Assembly: GCA_937995515.1 (NCBI GenBank)
Contig: CALKJZ010000021.1
Span: 62,001-126,000, forward strand
Direction: 5' to 3'
Length of the DNA stretch: 64,000 nt
Origin: an uncultured Sphingomonadaceae bacterium
Lineage (GTDB): Bacteria; Pseudomonadota; Alphaproteobacteria; Sphingomonadales; Sphingomonadaceae
In this document: in pieces, positions 34,125 to 43,425 of the stretch
How the letters are laid out: every line of letters starts with the position of its first letter
Numbering within the stretch: the stretch's first letter is position 1
Notes under the pieces: model-generated
The model's input: only the letters and a program-made list of their open reading frames with translations
Databases searched by the model: none
What the model was told of the DNA's origin: nothing
Made by a program: the position numbers and the translations under genes

Positions 34125-36746
34125 ATGGAGATGGATGCAAGCGGAACACGCGGCAGGAGCAGCCCGGCGCGGCGCGCGCGTGCCGCGCGGCTGTGCCTTT
34201 CGGTGGCAGCAATGGCCGTGGCAACGCCCGCGTGGACGTCGGAGACCGCGGCCGATGCGGGCGCGGGCATTGCCGACATCATCGTGACCGCGCGCAAGCG
34301 CGCCGAGGCGCTGCAGGATGTGCCGCTTGCCATCCGCGCGTTCGAGGAGGGCACGATCACCCGCGAGGGGCTGCGCAACGTCGAGGACGTGACCCGCCTG
34401 GTGCCTGGTCTCACCTTCGACATGGGCGGGTTCCTGAACGACACGCGGCCCGCAGTCCGCGGCATGCAGGCCGAACGCGGCCGGCCCTCGGTTGCGGTGC
34501 TGATCGACGGGCAGGATCTCTCGGGCGAGAATCTCTCGATCGCCGGCGGCGGCGCGAGCCTGAACGCCTCGCTGTTCGATCTGGAGCGGGTCGAGGTGGT
34601 CAAGGGCCCCCAGGCGGTGCTCTATGGCCGCAATGCCTTCGCAGGCGCCATCAACTATGTGACCCGCGATCCGCAGGGCAGCCTCGAGGGCCGCGTGAAC
34701 GGCGAGCTGGCCGAGGGCGGGCTCAAGGCCATCGAGGGCGCGATCAACGTGCCCATCATCGGCGACCGGCTGGCAATCCGCGTCAATGGTGCCTTCAAGG
34801 AGCGCGACGGCTTCTACCGCAACCCGGTGACCAGCGCACGCGTGGGCGGGATGCGCTCGGAAGGCGTCACCGTTGCCCTGCTGGTCAAGCCGCTCGAGGA
34901 TGTGCGGATCGTCGGCCGCTGGATCCACTCGAAGGAGCGTGCAACCGAGATGGCAACCGCCTTCCTCGGCGCGAACGTGCGGCTGCCGGCACCCGGCGCA
35001 CGCTATTCCGCCGTGCCGGGGGCGCCCTCCACTATCCCCTGCCCCGACAATCCCGGCACACTGCCCCCGCCCGCCCAGGCGCAGTGCACCCGCGGCACGC
35101 TGGTGGGGCCGATCGTTGCGAGCGAGACCCGGCTCGACCTGTCGGCCGACCCGTTCACCGGCCAGCCGTTCGAGGGGCTTCGCCTGCGGCAGGATCTCGT
35201 CTCGGTCAACGCCAGCTGGGATGCCGACTGGGGCTCGCTCTCCTATCGTCTCGGCTATCTCGACAACCACTCGACCATTGTCCAGGATGGAGATTACAGC
35301 AACTTTGCCGGGCCTCCTGGCTTCGTCCTCTCGCTCAACGCGCTGCAGGATCTCACCTATGCCAACCGGGCGTGGGATCATGAGCTGCGCCTCTTCCGCC
35401 GCTTCGGCCGCGTCGACGTGCTGGTCGGCGCACAGCTCTTCAGCGAGGAAGCGAGCCTGGTGAACGCCGCGCAGTTCTGGCTGCGCAACCCCAACTCGCC
35501 GCTCGGCGGCCCGCCGTTCAACCTCGCACGCGCGCCGAAGGCGGATTTCCAGTTCCCGGTCCTGAACACGCGGGACACCAGCTACTACGGCATCTACGGC
35601 AGCCTCGGCGTGGACGTGACCGACAGCCTGCGGCTGACCGCCGACCTGCGCTGGAACTACGACGACATCACCTACACCATCCCCGGCTGGCGTTCGCAGG
35701 ATGTGACGCTCTCGAACCTCCGGCCGGTCTGCCTGCCGCAGTTCGCCAATGGCGCCGTCTTCTCGCCGCAGAACCCGATGGGCACCCCGCCCCCCGGGGT
35801 GGTCGCCGCCTGCCCGCGCACGGCGACCCTGAAGTCGGAGAAGCTCACCCCGCGCCTCACCGCCGAATGGCGCGCGGCCGACGATGTTCTCGTCTATGCA
35901 AGCTGGGCCAAGGGGTTCAAGCCGGGCGGCTTCAACACCAACGAGATCGTCGACTTCAAGGGCCAAGGCTACCAGCCCGAGCGGGTGACCGCCTATGAAA
36001 TGGGCGTGAAATCCGCCCTGTTCGACCGCCGGCTGATCCTCAATGCCGATGTCTACTACAACGACTACAAGGACCAGCAGATCGGCGTGCAGAACACCAA
36101 CATCTCGCAGACGGGCCAGGTGATCACCACCGCCGGCATCGTGAACGCGGGCAAGGTGCGGATCCTCGGCTTCGAGGTCGATGCCGATATCCGCGTTACC
36201 GAGACGCTGCGCTTGGGAGTGGGCTATGCCTTCACCCGCTCGAGGTTCAAGGAGTTCATCCAGGGCCCGCCGCCCGGCTCGCCTCCGGGCGCCTTCGAGG
36301 CCTGCGGCGTGCCGCAGGGCCAGACCTCGTCCGACCAGAACCGCGCCGAGGCGGGCAATCTGTGCGCCGACTTCTCGGACAATCTCGTCGGCAAGTCGCC
36401 CCGCCATGCACTCAACCTCTCGGCCGACTGGCGGGTGCCCTTCGGTGCGGAACGCGATGCGCTGTTCCTCGGCGCAAACGCCCGCTACCGCTCCAAGCGC
36501 TTCACCGATGAATCCAACCTCGCCTTCCTGCCCGAATATTGGCGGGTGGACCTGCGCGCAGGCGTGGAATGGAAGCAGGTCATGGTGATGGCCTATGTCG
36601 ACAATCTGTTCGATGACCGGACGGTCGAGAGCGCGCAGCGCAATGTCGACTTCGGCCGGCCTGAGGGCTTTGCACCGGGCCGCGGCTTCCTTGCCTATCT
36701 GCCCAACCCGCGTACCTTCGGCGTGCGCGCCGGCTGGCGCTTCTGA
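34125..36746 (+). CDS. TonB-dependent outer-membrane receptor
   Basis: The protein has 873 residues from the ATG at 34125, with GGGGA upstream. An N-terminal signal region (ARAARLCLSVAAMAVATPAWTSE) precedes a TonB-box/plug start DIIVTARKRAEALQDVPLAI. That is the sphingomonad/caulobacter receptor style. The plug block ERVEVVKGPQAVLYGRNAFAGAINYVT is intact, followed by a long beta-barrel with several Cys-containing loops, and ends with an aromatic residue (GVRAGWRF). It faces the tetR operon and begins a three-gene plus-strand operon. The imported ligand is unknown. Confidence 0.95.
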   Translation: MEMDASGTRGRSSPARRARAARLCLSVAAMAVATPAWTSETAADAGAGIADIIVTARKRAEALQDVPLAIRAFEEGTITREGLRNVEDVTRLVPGLTFDMGGFLNDTRPAVRGMQAERGRPSVAVLIDGQDLSGENLSIAGGGASLNASLFDLERVEVVKGPQAVLYGRNAFAGAINYVTRDPQGSLEGRVNGELAEGGLKAIEGAINVPIIGDRLAIRVNGAFKERDGFYRNPVTSARVGGMRSEGVTVALLVKPLEDVRIVGRWIHSKERATEMATAFLGANVRLPAPGARYSAVPGAPSTIPCPDNPGTLPPPAQAQCTRGTLVGPIVASETRLDLSADPFTGQPFEGLRLRQDLVSVNASWDADWGSLSYRLGYLDNHSTIVQDGDYSNFAGPPGFVLSLNALQDLTYANRAWDHELRLFRRFGRVDVLVGAQLFSEEASLVNAAQFWLRNPNSPLGGPPFNLARAPKADFQFPVLNTRDTSYYGIYGSLGVDVTDSLRLTADLRWNYDDITYTIPGWRSQDVTLSNLRPVCLPQFANGAVFSPQNPMGTPPPGVVAACPRTATLKSEKLTPRLTAEWRAADDVLVYASWAKGFKPGGFNTNEIVDFKGQGYQPERVTAYEMGVKSALFDRRLILNADVYYNDYKDQQIGVQNTNISQTGQVITTAGIVNAGKVRILGFEVDADIRVTETLRLGVGYAFTRSRFKEFIQGPPPGSPPGAFEACGVPQGQTSSDQNRAEAGNLCADFSDNLVGKSPRHALNLSADWRVPFGAERDALFLGANARYRSKRFTDESNLAFLPEYWRVDLRAGVEWKQVMVMAYVDNLFDDRTVESAQRNVDFGRPEGFAPGRGFLAYLPNPRTFGVRAGWRF

Positions 36747-36766
36747 GCCGGCCCGGCAGGAGAGCG

Positions 36767-38260
36767 ATGCCGCACGCCCTCTCCCGCCGGCGCCGGCTGC
36801 GCGCCTTCCTGTGGGGCGGCCTCCTCGCCAGCGGGTTCGTGTTCCTGCTGTTTTTCCTCATGAACCAGCCGCGCGGCTGGCCCTTCCACTGGGACGCCTA
36901 CCGGGCCATCCGGGCCCAGCCGGCCGACGCCGTCGCAGACGGCCGGGTGGGCGTGCTGGTGGTGGCGCTGATGCAGCCCTCCACCTTCGAGACCGGGTTT
37001 ACCGAGAATTTCATCGCCAAGCTGTTCGACGTGGCGGTGCCCTGGCCGGTCAACGCGCTGGCGCGGCGGGACCGGGGCGTGGCGCTGATCGACCCCGGCC
37101 ACCCGGACGCCACGGAGCCCTTCGTTCCCGCCACCCTGATGGCAGCCGACGGGCGGACGGTCGACTGGGACGGCATCGCCTTTGTCGACAAATATGCCCG
37201 CGGCCGCGTCGTGTGGGTGCCGCCCTCGAAGACGACCGAGGGCGACATCGGGACCTTTCTCTACCCCGACCGCGCCGGCGGCACGGCAAGCCCCGCCCAG
37301 CGCGCGATGCTGAAGGCGCGCGCCCTCTACTACGCGCGCCTGCCCGGCGGCTATCTGCCCCAGCGCGACCAGACGCTGGCCATGCTCCAGGCCGCCTTTG
37401 CGCGGCTCTCCTGGCATCCCTCGGTGGTTGCCACCGCCATCTACGACATCTTCGCGCCGCTTGAGGCCGAGCGCGCGCTCGAACGCCTGCTTGAGACCGG
37501 CATCGACACGCTCGTCATCGGGTCTGCGCTTCCCATCCACTCGGCCTTCGAGGAATATCGCGGCGCCTATCCGCGGGTGAAGCGGAAGGTGGAGGCGTGG
37601 GCGAAGCGCACCGGGCGGCCGGCGCCGAGGCTGCTGTTCGCGCCGCAGATGGCCGACATGCCGGGCTATGCCGAGCTCTGGGCGCAGCACCTAGCGCGCA
37701 CCGCGCCGCCGCCCCCATCGCCGGAGGCCGCAGCGACCCTCATCGTCACCCTGCACGGCCTGCCCATCGCCCAGCGCCGGCGCGACCCGTGGGTTGTCAA
37801 CAGCGCACGCGCCGTCGGGCTGCTCAAGCCGCCACTGGTTGCGGCCCTGCAGCGGAAGGGCTGGCGGACAATCCATGTCGTGGCCGCGCAGGAAGCCTTT
37901 GCCGACGGAGCCGACGATCCCGCCGACCGGCTTTTGTCGGTGCGCGAGGTGTTCGAGCGCGCGGCAGCCCGTGGCGATGCCGCAGCGATCGCGGTGCCCG
38001 TCGAGTTCCTGGCCGAGAACACCGACACCATCTTCCTCCACTCGCTGCTGATGTTCGAGGGGCTGCCGGGCTATGACCGCTTCGAGGGCCCGCCGGCCGA
38101 CATCGACTGGGACGAGCCCTGGGTGCGCCGCTTCCGCCTGCGCAACACCGAGGTGATCTTCGCCGGCACCCCCGGCGGCCGCATGCAGGCCGAGGCGGGT
38201 GCCGTGCTCGCCGAGGCCCTTGCGACCCGGCTGCCACGGCCGGCGCGGACGGGCAGATGA
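36767..38260 (+). CDS. Membrane-anchored ferrochelatase-like protein
   Basis: The protein has 497 residues. A single membrane segment lies at about 12-32, then a large soluble domain. The second half reads LIVTLHGLPIAQRRRDPW, matching the ferrochelatase active-site block (S-A-H-G/S-L-P...D-P-Y/W) with His330 at the catalytic position. AIAVPVEFLAENTDTIFLHS aligns with the block holding the second catalytic residue, here Asp420 in place of Glu. The central block ERALERLLETGIDTLVIGSALP also fits a chelatase lobe. It is longer than ferrochelatases (about 320-360 residues) and anchored. Metal insertion, removal or tetrapyrrole binding are all possible. It ends in an ATGA overlap with an MFS gene. 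Confidence 0.62.
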   Translation: MPHALSRRRRLRAFLWGGLLASGFVFLLFFLMNQPRGWPFHWDAYRAIRAQPADAVADGRVGVLVVALMQPSTFETGFTENFIAKLFDVAVPWPVNALARRDRGVALIDPGHPDATEPFVPATLMAADGRTVDWDGIAFVDKYARGRVVWVPPSKTTEGDIGTFLYPDRAGGTASPAQRAMLKARALYYARLPGGYLPQRDQTLAMLQAAFARLSWHPSVVATAIYDIFAPLEAERALERLLETGIDTLVIGSALPIHSAFEEYRGAYPRVKRKVEAWAKRTGRPAPRLLFAPQMADMPGYAELWAQHLARTAPPPPSPEAAATLIVTLHGLPIAQRRRDPWVVNSARAVGLLKPPLVAALQRKGWRTIHVVAAQEAFADGADDPADRLLSVREVFERAAARGDAAAIAVPVEFLAENTDTIFLHSLLMFEGLPGYDRFEGPPADIDWDEPWVRRFRLRNTEVIFAGTPGGRMQAEAGAVLAEALATRLPRPARTGR

Positions 38261-39546
38261 GCCGAGCCCGCCTCGGCCCGGTCACGCTCGAGGAGGGCGT
38301 CTCGCGGACCAACGGGCTTGCGCTTCTCTGGGCGGCGTTTGTGACCATCGGGCTCGTGACCGGCATGGCCGTGCTGACGCCCTATCTCCTCACCGAGACG
38401 CTCGGCTTGGACGAAGGCGCACAGGGGCGGGCGCTCGGCACGCTGACCATCGTCAACGAGGTGGTGCTCATCCTCGCCTACGGGCCGCTCGGTGCGCTGT
38501 CCGACCGGTTCGGCCGGCGGACCATCTATGTGGGCGGCTTCCTCGCCATGGCGACCGCCTATCTCCTCTTTCCGCTGGCCGGGTCGTTCGCCGAATTCTC
38601 GGCCGTGCGCATCCTCTATGCGCTCGGAATCGGGGCGGCGACGGGCATGTATGGCACGCTTCTTGCCGACTATGCGGTCGAACGCGACCGCGGCAAGCTC
38701 GCAGCGATCGGCGGCATCCTGAACGGGCTTGGCGTTGTGCTCCTCGCCCTCGTGCTGGGCGCCCTTCCGGCCTGGTTCGTGCGCGCGGGAATGGCGGGGC
38801 CCGAGGCCGCAATCGCCACCGGCCTTGTCGGCGCGATTGCCTGTGCGGCCACCGCCTTCCTGCTCTGGCTGGGACTGAAAGCGGGCGCACCGGCCGGCAC
38901 CGGTCGCCTGCCGGTTGCCGTGATGCTGCAGCGCGGCGCGGGCGCGGCCCGCCGCTCGCCCGAGATCGCAGTGGGCTATGCGGCAGCCTTCGTCGCGCGC
39001 GGGGATCTGGCGATTGTCGGCATCTTCACCGTGGCCTGGGGCAAGCAGGCCGCGCTTGCCACCGGCATGAGCCCTTCGGAGGCGCTGGAGGCCGGGCGCA
39101 TGCCCTTCATCGTTGCCCAGTCGGCCGCGCTGCTGTGGCCGCTGGCGGTCATCGCCGTGATCGACCGGCTGCCGCGCGCGATCATGCTGGCGGCGGCCAT
39201 GGGTCTTGGCGCCCTCGGCTATCTCGGCATGGGGCTGGTGGCAGACCCGCTGGCGCCCGCTGCGATCCCCTTCTTCGCGGCGCTCGGGATCGGCCAGATC
39301 TCGGCGGTGCTGGGTGCGCAGACGCTGATCGGCAAGGCCGCGCCCGCGGCCGAACGCGGCGCGGTGATCGGTCTCTTCAACTTCTCGGGCGCGGTCGGGA
39401 TCCTGTTGCTCGGCGCCATAGCCGGCTGGGCGTTCGATGCGCTGGGGCCGGCTGCGCCGTTCGTGATCGTGGGCGTGCTGAACGGCGCCGTGGCGCTCGC
39501 CGCGCTTGCCGTTGCGCGCGCACGCAGCACAGCTGCGAGCGCCTGA
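38257..39546 (+). CDS. MFS transporter, second in the cluster
   Basis: The protein has 429 residues and about 12 hydrophobic helices. The MFS loop motif GALSDRFGRRTIYVGGFLAM is intact and RNRGK-like VERDRGKLAAIGG occurs in the next loop. The ATG overlaps the chelatase-like stop. The sequence is only distantly similar to the MFS protein on the opposite arm, so the two are not a recent duplication. With TonB receptor and chelatase-like protein it forms a plausible import line across the inner membrane. Confidence 0.88.
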   Translation: MSRARLGPVTLEEGVSRTNGLALLWAAFVTIGLVTGMAVLTPYLLTETLGLDEGAQGRALGTLTIVNEVVLILAYGPLGALSDRFGRRTIYVGGFLAMATAYLLFPLAGSFAEFSAVRILYALGIGAATGMYGTLLADYAVERDRGKLAAIGGILNGLGVVLLALVLGALPAWFVRAGMAGPEAAIATGLVGAIACAATAFLLWLGLKAGAPAGTGRLPVAVMLQRGAGAARRSPEIAVGYAAAFVARGDLAIVGIFTVAWGKQAALATGMSPSEALEAGRMPFIVAQSAALLWPLAVIAVIDRLPRAIMLAAAMGLGALGYLGMGLVADPLAPAAIPFFAALGIGQISAVLGAQTLIGKAAPAAERGAVIGLFNFSGAVGILLLGAIAGWAFDALGPAAPFVIVGVLNGAVALAALAVARARSTAASA

Positions 39547-39591
39547 GGCTCGCGCGCAGCGCGGATCAGCGCCCGAGCGCGCAGGCTCCGG

Positions 39592-40404
39592 TCAGCGCAC
39601 GACGGCGCGGGTATAGAGGTGCCAGGTGGCATAGCCCAGCCACGGCAGCACCAGCATCAGCCCAAGGAACAGCGGGATAGAACCTGCAACGAGCAGCGCG
39701 GCCACGACCGCGCCCCAGCGCAACATCGGGGCCGGATTGTGCAGGAAGACCGCAACGGAGGTGAAGAGCGCCACGAACGGATCGCAGGCCTTGTCGACCG
39801 CCATGGGAAAGCTGAACGCGCCAATGACCAGCGCGGCGATCGCGAAGCCGAGCCCGGCAAGGTTGCCGGCAACGATCATCGTCCACCCTTGCGGGGTGGC
39901 GAAAAGCAGGCGCAGGAACTCGGCCACGCCATCGGGCGCAAGCCGGCCGAGCGTGTTGGCATAGATGCCCTGCGCGACCGTCATCCAGAGCAGGAACAGC
40001 CCCGCGAGCACGATCGCAAGCATCATGAGCGGGAAGCGCTGCGGGCCGCGCAGCGGGTCGAAGAAGTGGAACCAGCTGGTATCGAGCCCCTGCTCGCGCC
40101 GGCGCGCGAGCTCGTAGAAGCCGGCCGCCGCGACCGGGCCGACCAGCGCGAAGCCGCCTGCCAGGGGGAAGATGAGCGCGAAGAGCGACTGGTGAAAGGC
40201 CAGCGCCGAGGCGGCAAAGCCGAGCGCCGCATAGACGACCGGAAGGAAGAGGAAATCTCCCCGCAAGGCCTGGAAATCCTCCCAGCCGCGCGCCAGCGCG
40301 AGGCGGATGTCGGCCATGCCGATCTCCCGCACCTCGGCGGCCTTCGGCCGGTCGGGCTCGAACGCCTGCGCCGGGCCTGTTGTGTCGATGCCTGCCTTGC
40401 CCAT
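39592..40404 (-). CDS. DUF2189 integral membrane protein
   Basis: The protein has 270 residues with six or so hydrophobic helices. The N-terminal soluble stretch contains MADIRLALARGWEDFQALRGDFLFLPVVYAALG, and the helix pair GFALVGPVAAAGFYELARRREQG is the DUF2189 hallmark. The function of this alphaproteobacterial family is unknown. It lies 74 bp downstream of dnaA on the same strand and converges on the MFS gene. Confidence 0.85.
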   Translation of the reverse strand: MGKAGIDTTGPAQAFEPDRPKAAEVREIGMADIRLALARGWEDFQALRGDFLFLPVVYAALGFAASALAFHQSLFALIFPLAGGFALVGPVAAAGFYELARRREQGLDTSWFHFFDPLRGPQRFPLMMLAIVLAGLFLLWMTVAQGIYANTLGRLAPDGVAEFLRLLFATPQGWTMIVAGNLAGLGFAIAALVIGAFSFPMAVDKACDPFVALFTSVAVFLHNPAPMLRWGAVVAALLVAGSIPLFLGLMLVLPWLGYATWHLYTRAVVR

Positions 40405-40478
40405 CCCGGCCTCCCAACCTGTGGACAGCCCAAAGAGGATAGGCCGTCGCCACGGCAGCGCAAGCCCCCGGGCTCCGC

Positions 40479-41825
40479 TCAGGCGTCGAGCACCCGGCGC
40501 AGATGGTCGATGTCGCGGTCGAGCTCGTGGTCGGTGGCGCGCAGTTCCTCGATGCGGCGGACAGCGTGGAGCACCGTCGTGTGGTCGCGCCCGCCAAAGC
40601 GCCGGCCGATTTCGGGATAGGAGCGCGGCGTGAGCTGCTTGGCAAGATACATGGCCACCTGCCGCGGGCGGGCAACCTCGCGGGCGCGGCGCGCGGAGAC
40701 GAGATCGGAGAGCTTCAGCCGGTAATGTTCGGCGACGCGGCGCTGGATGTCGTCGATCGTCAGCTTGCGCGCGTGCGCACGCAGCACGTCGGCCAGCACG
40801 TCGCGGGTGAAATCGAGGTCGACCGTGCGGCCCATCAGGTTGGCGTAGGCAATCACGCGGTTGAGCGCGCCCTCGAGCTCACGGACATTGGCGACCATCT
40901 TGCGCGCGAGATACTCCACCACCGCATCGGGCACCGAGGCGGACGGGTGTGCGGCCAGCTTGGCGCGCAGGATGTTGTACCGCAGCTCATAGTCCGCCGG
41001 GTTGATGTCGGCCACCAGCCCCCAGGCCAGCCGCGAGCAAATGCGGCTTTCGATGCCCTCGAGGTTCTGCGGGCTACGGTCAGCGGAGATCACGAGGAAC
41101 CGGCCGGCGCCGATGATCTCGTTCATGGTGTGGAAAAACTCTTCCTGCGTGGATTCCTTGCCGGCGATGAACTGCACATCGTCGATCATCAGGAGATCGC
41201 ACGAGCGGAGATGCTGCTTGAACGCGATCGTCTCGCGCGCCCGCAGGGCCGCCAGAAACTCGACCATGAACTTCTCGGCGGAAAGATAGATCACCTTGAC
41301 GGCAGCCATGCGCGCCAGCACGCTCTGGCCGATGGCGTGCATCAGGTGGGTCTTGCCGAGCCCCGTCGGCCCGTGGAGAAACAGGGGGTTGAACCCGCCG
41401 CCATTGGGCTGGCCGACGGCTGCCGCGAGGGTCTGGGCGGCGTTGAAGGCCAGCTCGTTCGACTTGCCGACGACGAAACTGTCGAAGCTGTAGCGCGGTT
41501 CGAAGACAGGCGCGGCCGCTGCCGGGGCCGGGTCTGGCTGCGCGGCCGGGGCGGCGGCTGGTTCCGCCCTGGCCGAACCTGCGCAGAACCGCACGCCGGC
41601 AAGGCCGGGAAGGCGCCGCAGCAGCGCATCGCAGATGCGCTTCCCGTGGTGGTGGCGCACCCAGTCGGCCATGAACGCCGATGGCAGGGTAAGCACCAGC
41701 TCGCCCGCATCGCCCATTACGGGCCGGGCCGGCGCAATCCACGAGGCAAAACGCTCGGCACCCAGCTCGGCGCGCAGCTCGGCGGCGACCTCCTCCCAGG
41801 CCGCAGCGAGCTGCGCCGACGACAT
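40479..41825 (-). CDS. dnaA: Chromosomal replication initiator protein DnaA
   Basis: The protein has 448 residues from the ATG at 41825, which has GGAGG upstream. Domain I is AAAWEEVAAELRAELGAERFASWI. The AAA+ domain has Walker A HGPTGLGKTHLMHAIGQ and Walker B LLMIDDVQFIAG. The domain IV DNA-binding signature is GGRDHTTVLHAVRRIEEL. The open frame upstream to 41966 adds an unlikely Pro/Ala-rich leader. It initiates replication at oriC. dnaN is not adjacent; rpsT is the next gene upstream. Confidence 0.97.
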   Translation of the reverse strand: MSSAQLAAAWEEVAAELRAELGAERFASWIAPARPVMGDAGELVLTLPSAFMADWVRHHHGKRICDALLRRLPGLAGVRFCAGSARAEPAAAPAAQPDPAPAAAAPVFEPRYSFDSFVVGKSNELAFNAAQTLAAAVGQPNGGGFNPLFLHGPTGLGKTHLMHAIGQSVLARMAAVKVIYLSAEKFMVEFLAALRARETIAFKQHLRSCDLLMIDDVQFIAGKESTQEEFFHTMNEIIGAGRFLVISADRSPQNLEGIESRICSRLAWGLVADINPADYELRYNILRAKLAAHPSASVPDAVVEYLARKMVANVRELEGALNRVIAYANLMGRTVDLDFTRDVLADVLRAHARKLTIDDIQRRVAEHYRLKLSDLVSARRAREVARPRQVAMYLAKQLTPRSYPEIGRRFGGRDHTTVLHAVRRIEELRATDHELDRDIDHLRRVLDA

Positions 41826-42921
41826 GGCTCTCGCCTCCGCCGGACCCGCGCCCCGCGACAGCTCTGCGGGCCGCTGCTGGGCGGGCGCGGGATGCGGTCG
41901 GTCGGGCCTCTGGTTCGCGGTGGCGCTGGCAGCGGCAATCGGGGGGTGGCTTGCTGGCGTTGGCATGAACCCTGCCTGTTCTGTCCCGCCCGGCTCTGGC
42001 GGCCGGGTCCTTGCGTCTGCGGCCCGCGGCTGTCGCAGGTCCGCGGCGATCCTTTCGGATAGCTGCTAGCCGCTGGCGTGGCCCTCAACCCCGGCGCGCG
42101 CCGCTTTGGCGCAAGGCCAGCGGAGGGGCAGGGATTGCCAAGCCCGGCCCGCAGCCCGGCCGATGGTCGCCGAGGCGTCTTGATCCCCCGCGCGACTGCC
42201 CGTGGGATTCCGTGTGCGATACCCGGTGCGATTCCCGGTGCGATCCGCGATCAAAAGATCCCCCGCGCGATCCGCCATCGCCTCTCCCCTCCCTGGCCAC
42301 GCCCCGCCACGCCCCGCCCCCGGGCACGCGCGCGACCATGGCCTGCCGCTGGCGCGCAGCCGTGTGCCATTGGCCCGGCGCGCCGTGCAAAACCATCTCC
42401 GGCCCCCCCGAAGGCTCGGGGGAGAGCGTGCCTGCGGCCGGAATCCGGACGCCTCATGCTGCGTTGACACCGCGCCGGAACCCGGGCCGAGAAGGACCGC
42501 GCCGGACCCTCGGATCCGAATCGGCCCCCTGTGTACCGGGCGAACCCCGACGTGGCCCTGCGACTAAAACAGCGCCGCTCGGGGCGCACAAGAGCTCAAA
42601 AGTCACGAAACTGCAAATATTTCGGTTGACAGATCAACCTGTTGAATTTCCAGAGGAAAATAACAAAATTCTGAAAAGCTTCGGGGTTTTCGCGGAGCTG
42701 CCGACTGGCCCGAGATTCGCCCCCGCACCGCGGCAGACCTGGGCGCCCCAGGCCAACGCCTTGACCTTGGCCACGAAATCCGCGGCGAATCAAATGCCGC
42801 CAGATGACAGAAGCATGACACTTTGATGACGGGCACGGATTCCGCCCCCGGGGCGCGCGGGCGCCGCCACAGCTGGCCCCGAACATGGCGGGCCAGGCCG
42901 GCAAAGGCTTTCGGCCGGCGC
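41826..42921. other. 1.1-kb gene-free region between rpsT and dnaA
   Basis: No convincing gene is seen on either strand. The dnaA-proximal part is GC-rich and holds a 12-bp tandem repeat flanked by copies of GATCCCCCGCGCGA (42183 and 42258). An AT-rich island of about 100 bp at 42592-42690 stands out strongly. It contains GTTGA-N4-TCAAC-N2-GTTGA (42622-42640) and a TTGACA box. The region should contain the dnaA promoter. An origin function is possible, but no clear TTATNCACA boxes were found. Confidence 0.5.
42194..42253. repeat. 12-bp tandem repeat upstream of dnaA
   Basis: Units GATTCCGTGTGC (42206), GATACCCGGTGC (42218) and GATTCCCGGTGC (42230) are in perfect 12-bp phase, with degenerate units on either side. 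They encode repeating SHRE/IPGA-like peptides only in frames that look non-coding. Confidence 0.75.
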
Positions 42922-43197
42922 TCAGCCGGCAGCGGATTCGAGGCTGGAAATCCGCCGCTCGAGCCGCGAGATCTTGCGCGAGGCGGTGTTGCGGTGGAGC
43001 ACCCCCTTGGAGACACCGCGCATGATCTCCGGTTGCGCGGCGGCAAAGGCGGCCCGCGCCGCAGCCGCATCCCCGACTTCGATGGCGCTTTCCACTTTCT
43101 TCACGAAGGTGCGGATCCGCGAGCGGCGGGCACGGTTGATGTCGGCCCGGCGCGCATTGCGGCGGATTCGCTTCTCGGCAGATGGCGTGTTCGCCAT
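42922..43197 (-). CDS. rpsT: 30S ribosomal protein S20
   Basis: This is a 91-residue basic helical protein with the canonical start [36 protein letters not shown] and the end [26 protein letters not shown] ribosome binding site precedes the ATG. S20 is a primary binder of 16S rRNA. The rpsT-dnaA order on one strand is a familiar alphaproteobacterial arrangement. Confidence 0.97.
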   Translation of the reverse strand: MANTPSAEKRIRRNARRADINRARRSRIRTFVKKVESAIEVGDAAAARAAFAAAQPEIMRGVSKGVLHRNTASRKISRLERRISSLESAAG

Positions 43198-43425
43198 GAT
43201 CGTCTCCCGTGCGGCCCGTGCCGCGTCTTGAACATGCTCACCAGAGGCCAGGGCCAGCAGCCGGCCAGCGCCCGGCCTGCGCCTGCGGAGGCTCCGGCAC
43301 CTGCAGCGCCTCCGCACAGCTGCACGCAGGCGGGGGCGCCGGCGGCCGGGGCCGTCGCGTCGCGAGCCGCGGCGCTTAGGGGACGAACTGCCTGCCGTCA
43401 ATGGTCTCCCCCTGCGCTTCCGCCC

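Noticed and set aside
34092-36407. A 771-codon minus-strand open frame antisense to the TonB receptor
   Set aside because: The plus strand encodes a full receptor with intact plug and barrel motifs; the antisense product has no domain and odd composition.
36615-36626. Third operator copy inside the TonB gene
   Set aside because: The 12-bp core is exact, but it encodes a conserved-looking DDRTV segment of the receptor and lacks the flanking bases shared by the other two copies.
42011-42826. A 271-codon plus-strand frame in the rpsT-dnaA gap
   Set aside because: Composition changes sharply along its length (GC-rich repeat, then AT-rich island), and it shows no ribosome binding site or motif.
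41826-42921. Chromosomal origin (oriC) call
   Set aside because: No convincing cluster of TTATNCACA-type DnaA boxes was found; proximity to dnaA alone is not enough in alphaproteobacteria.
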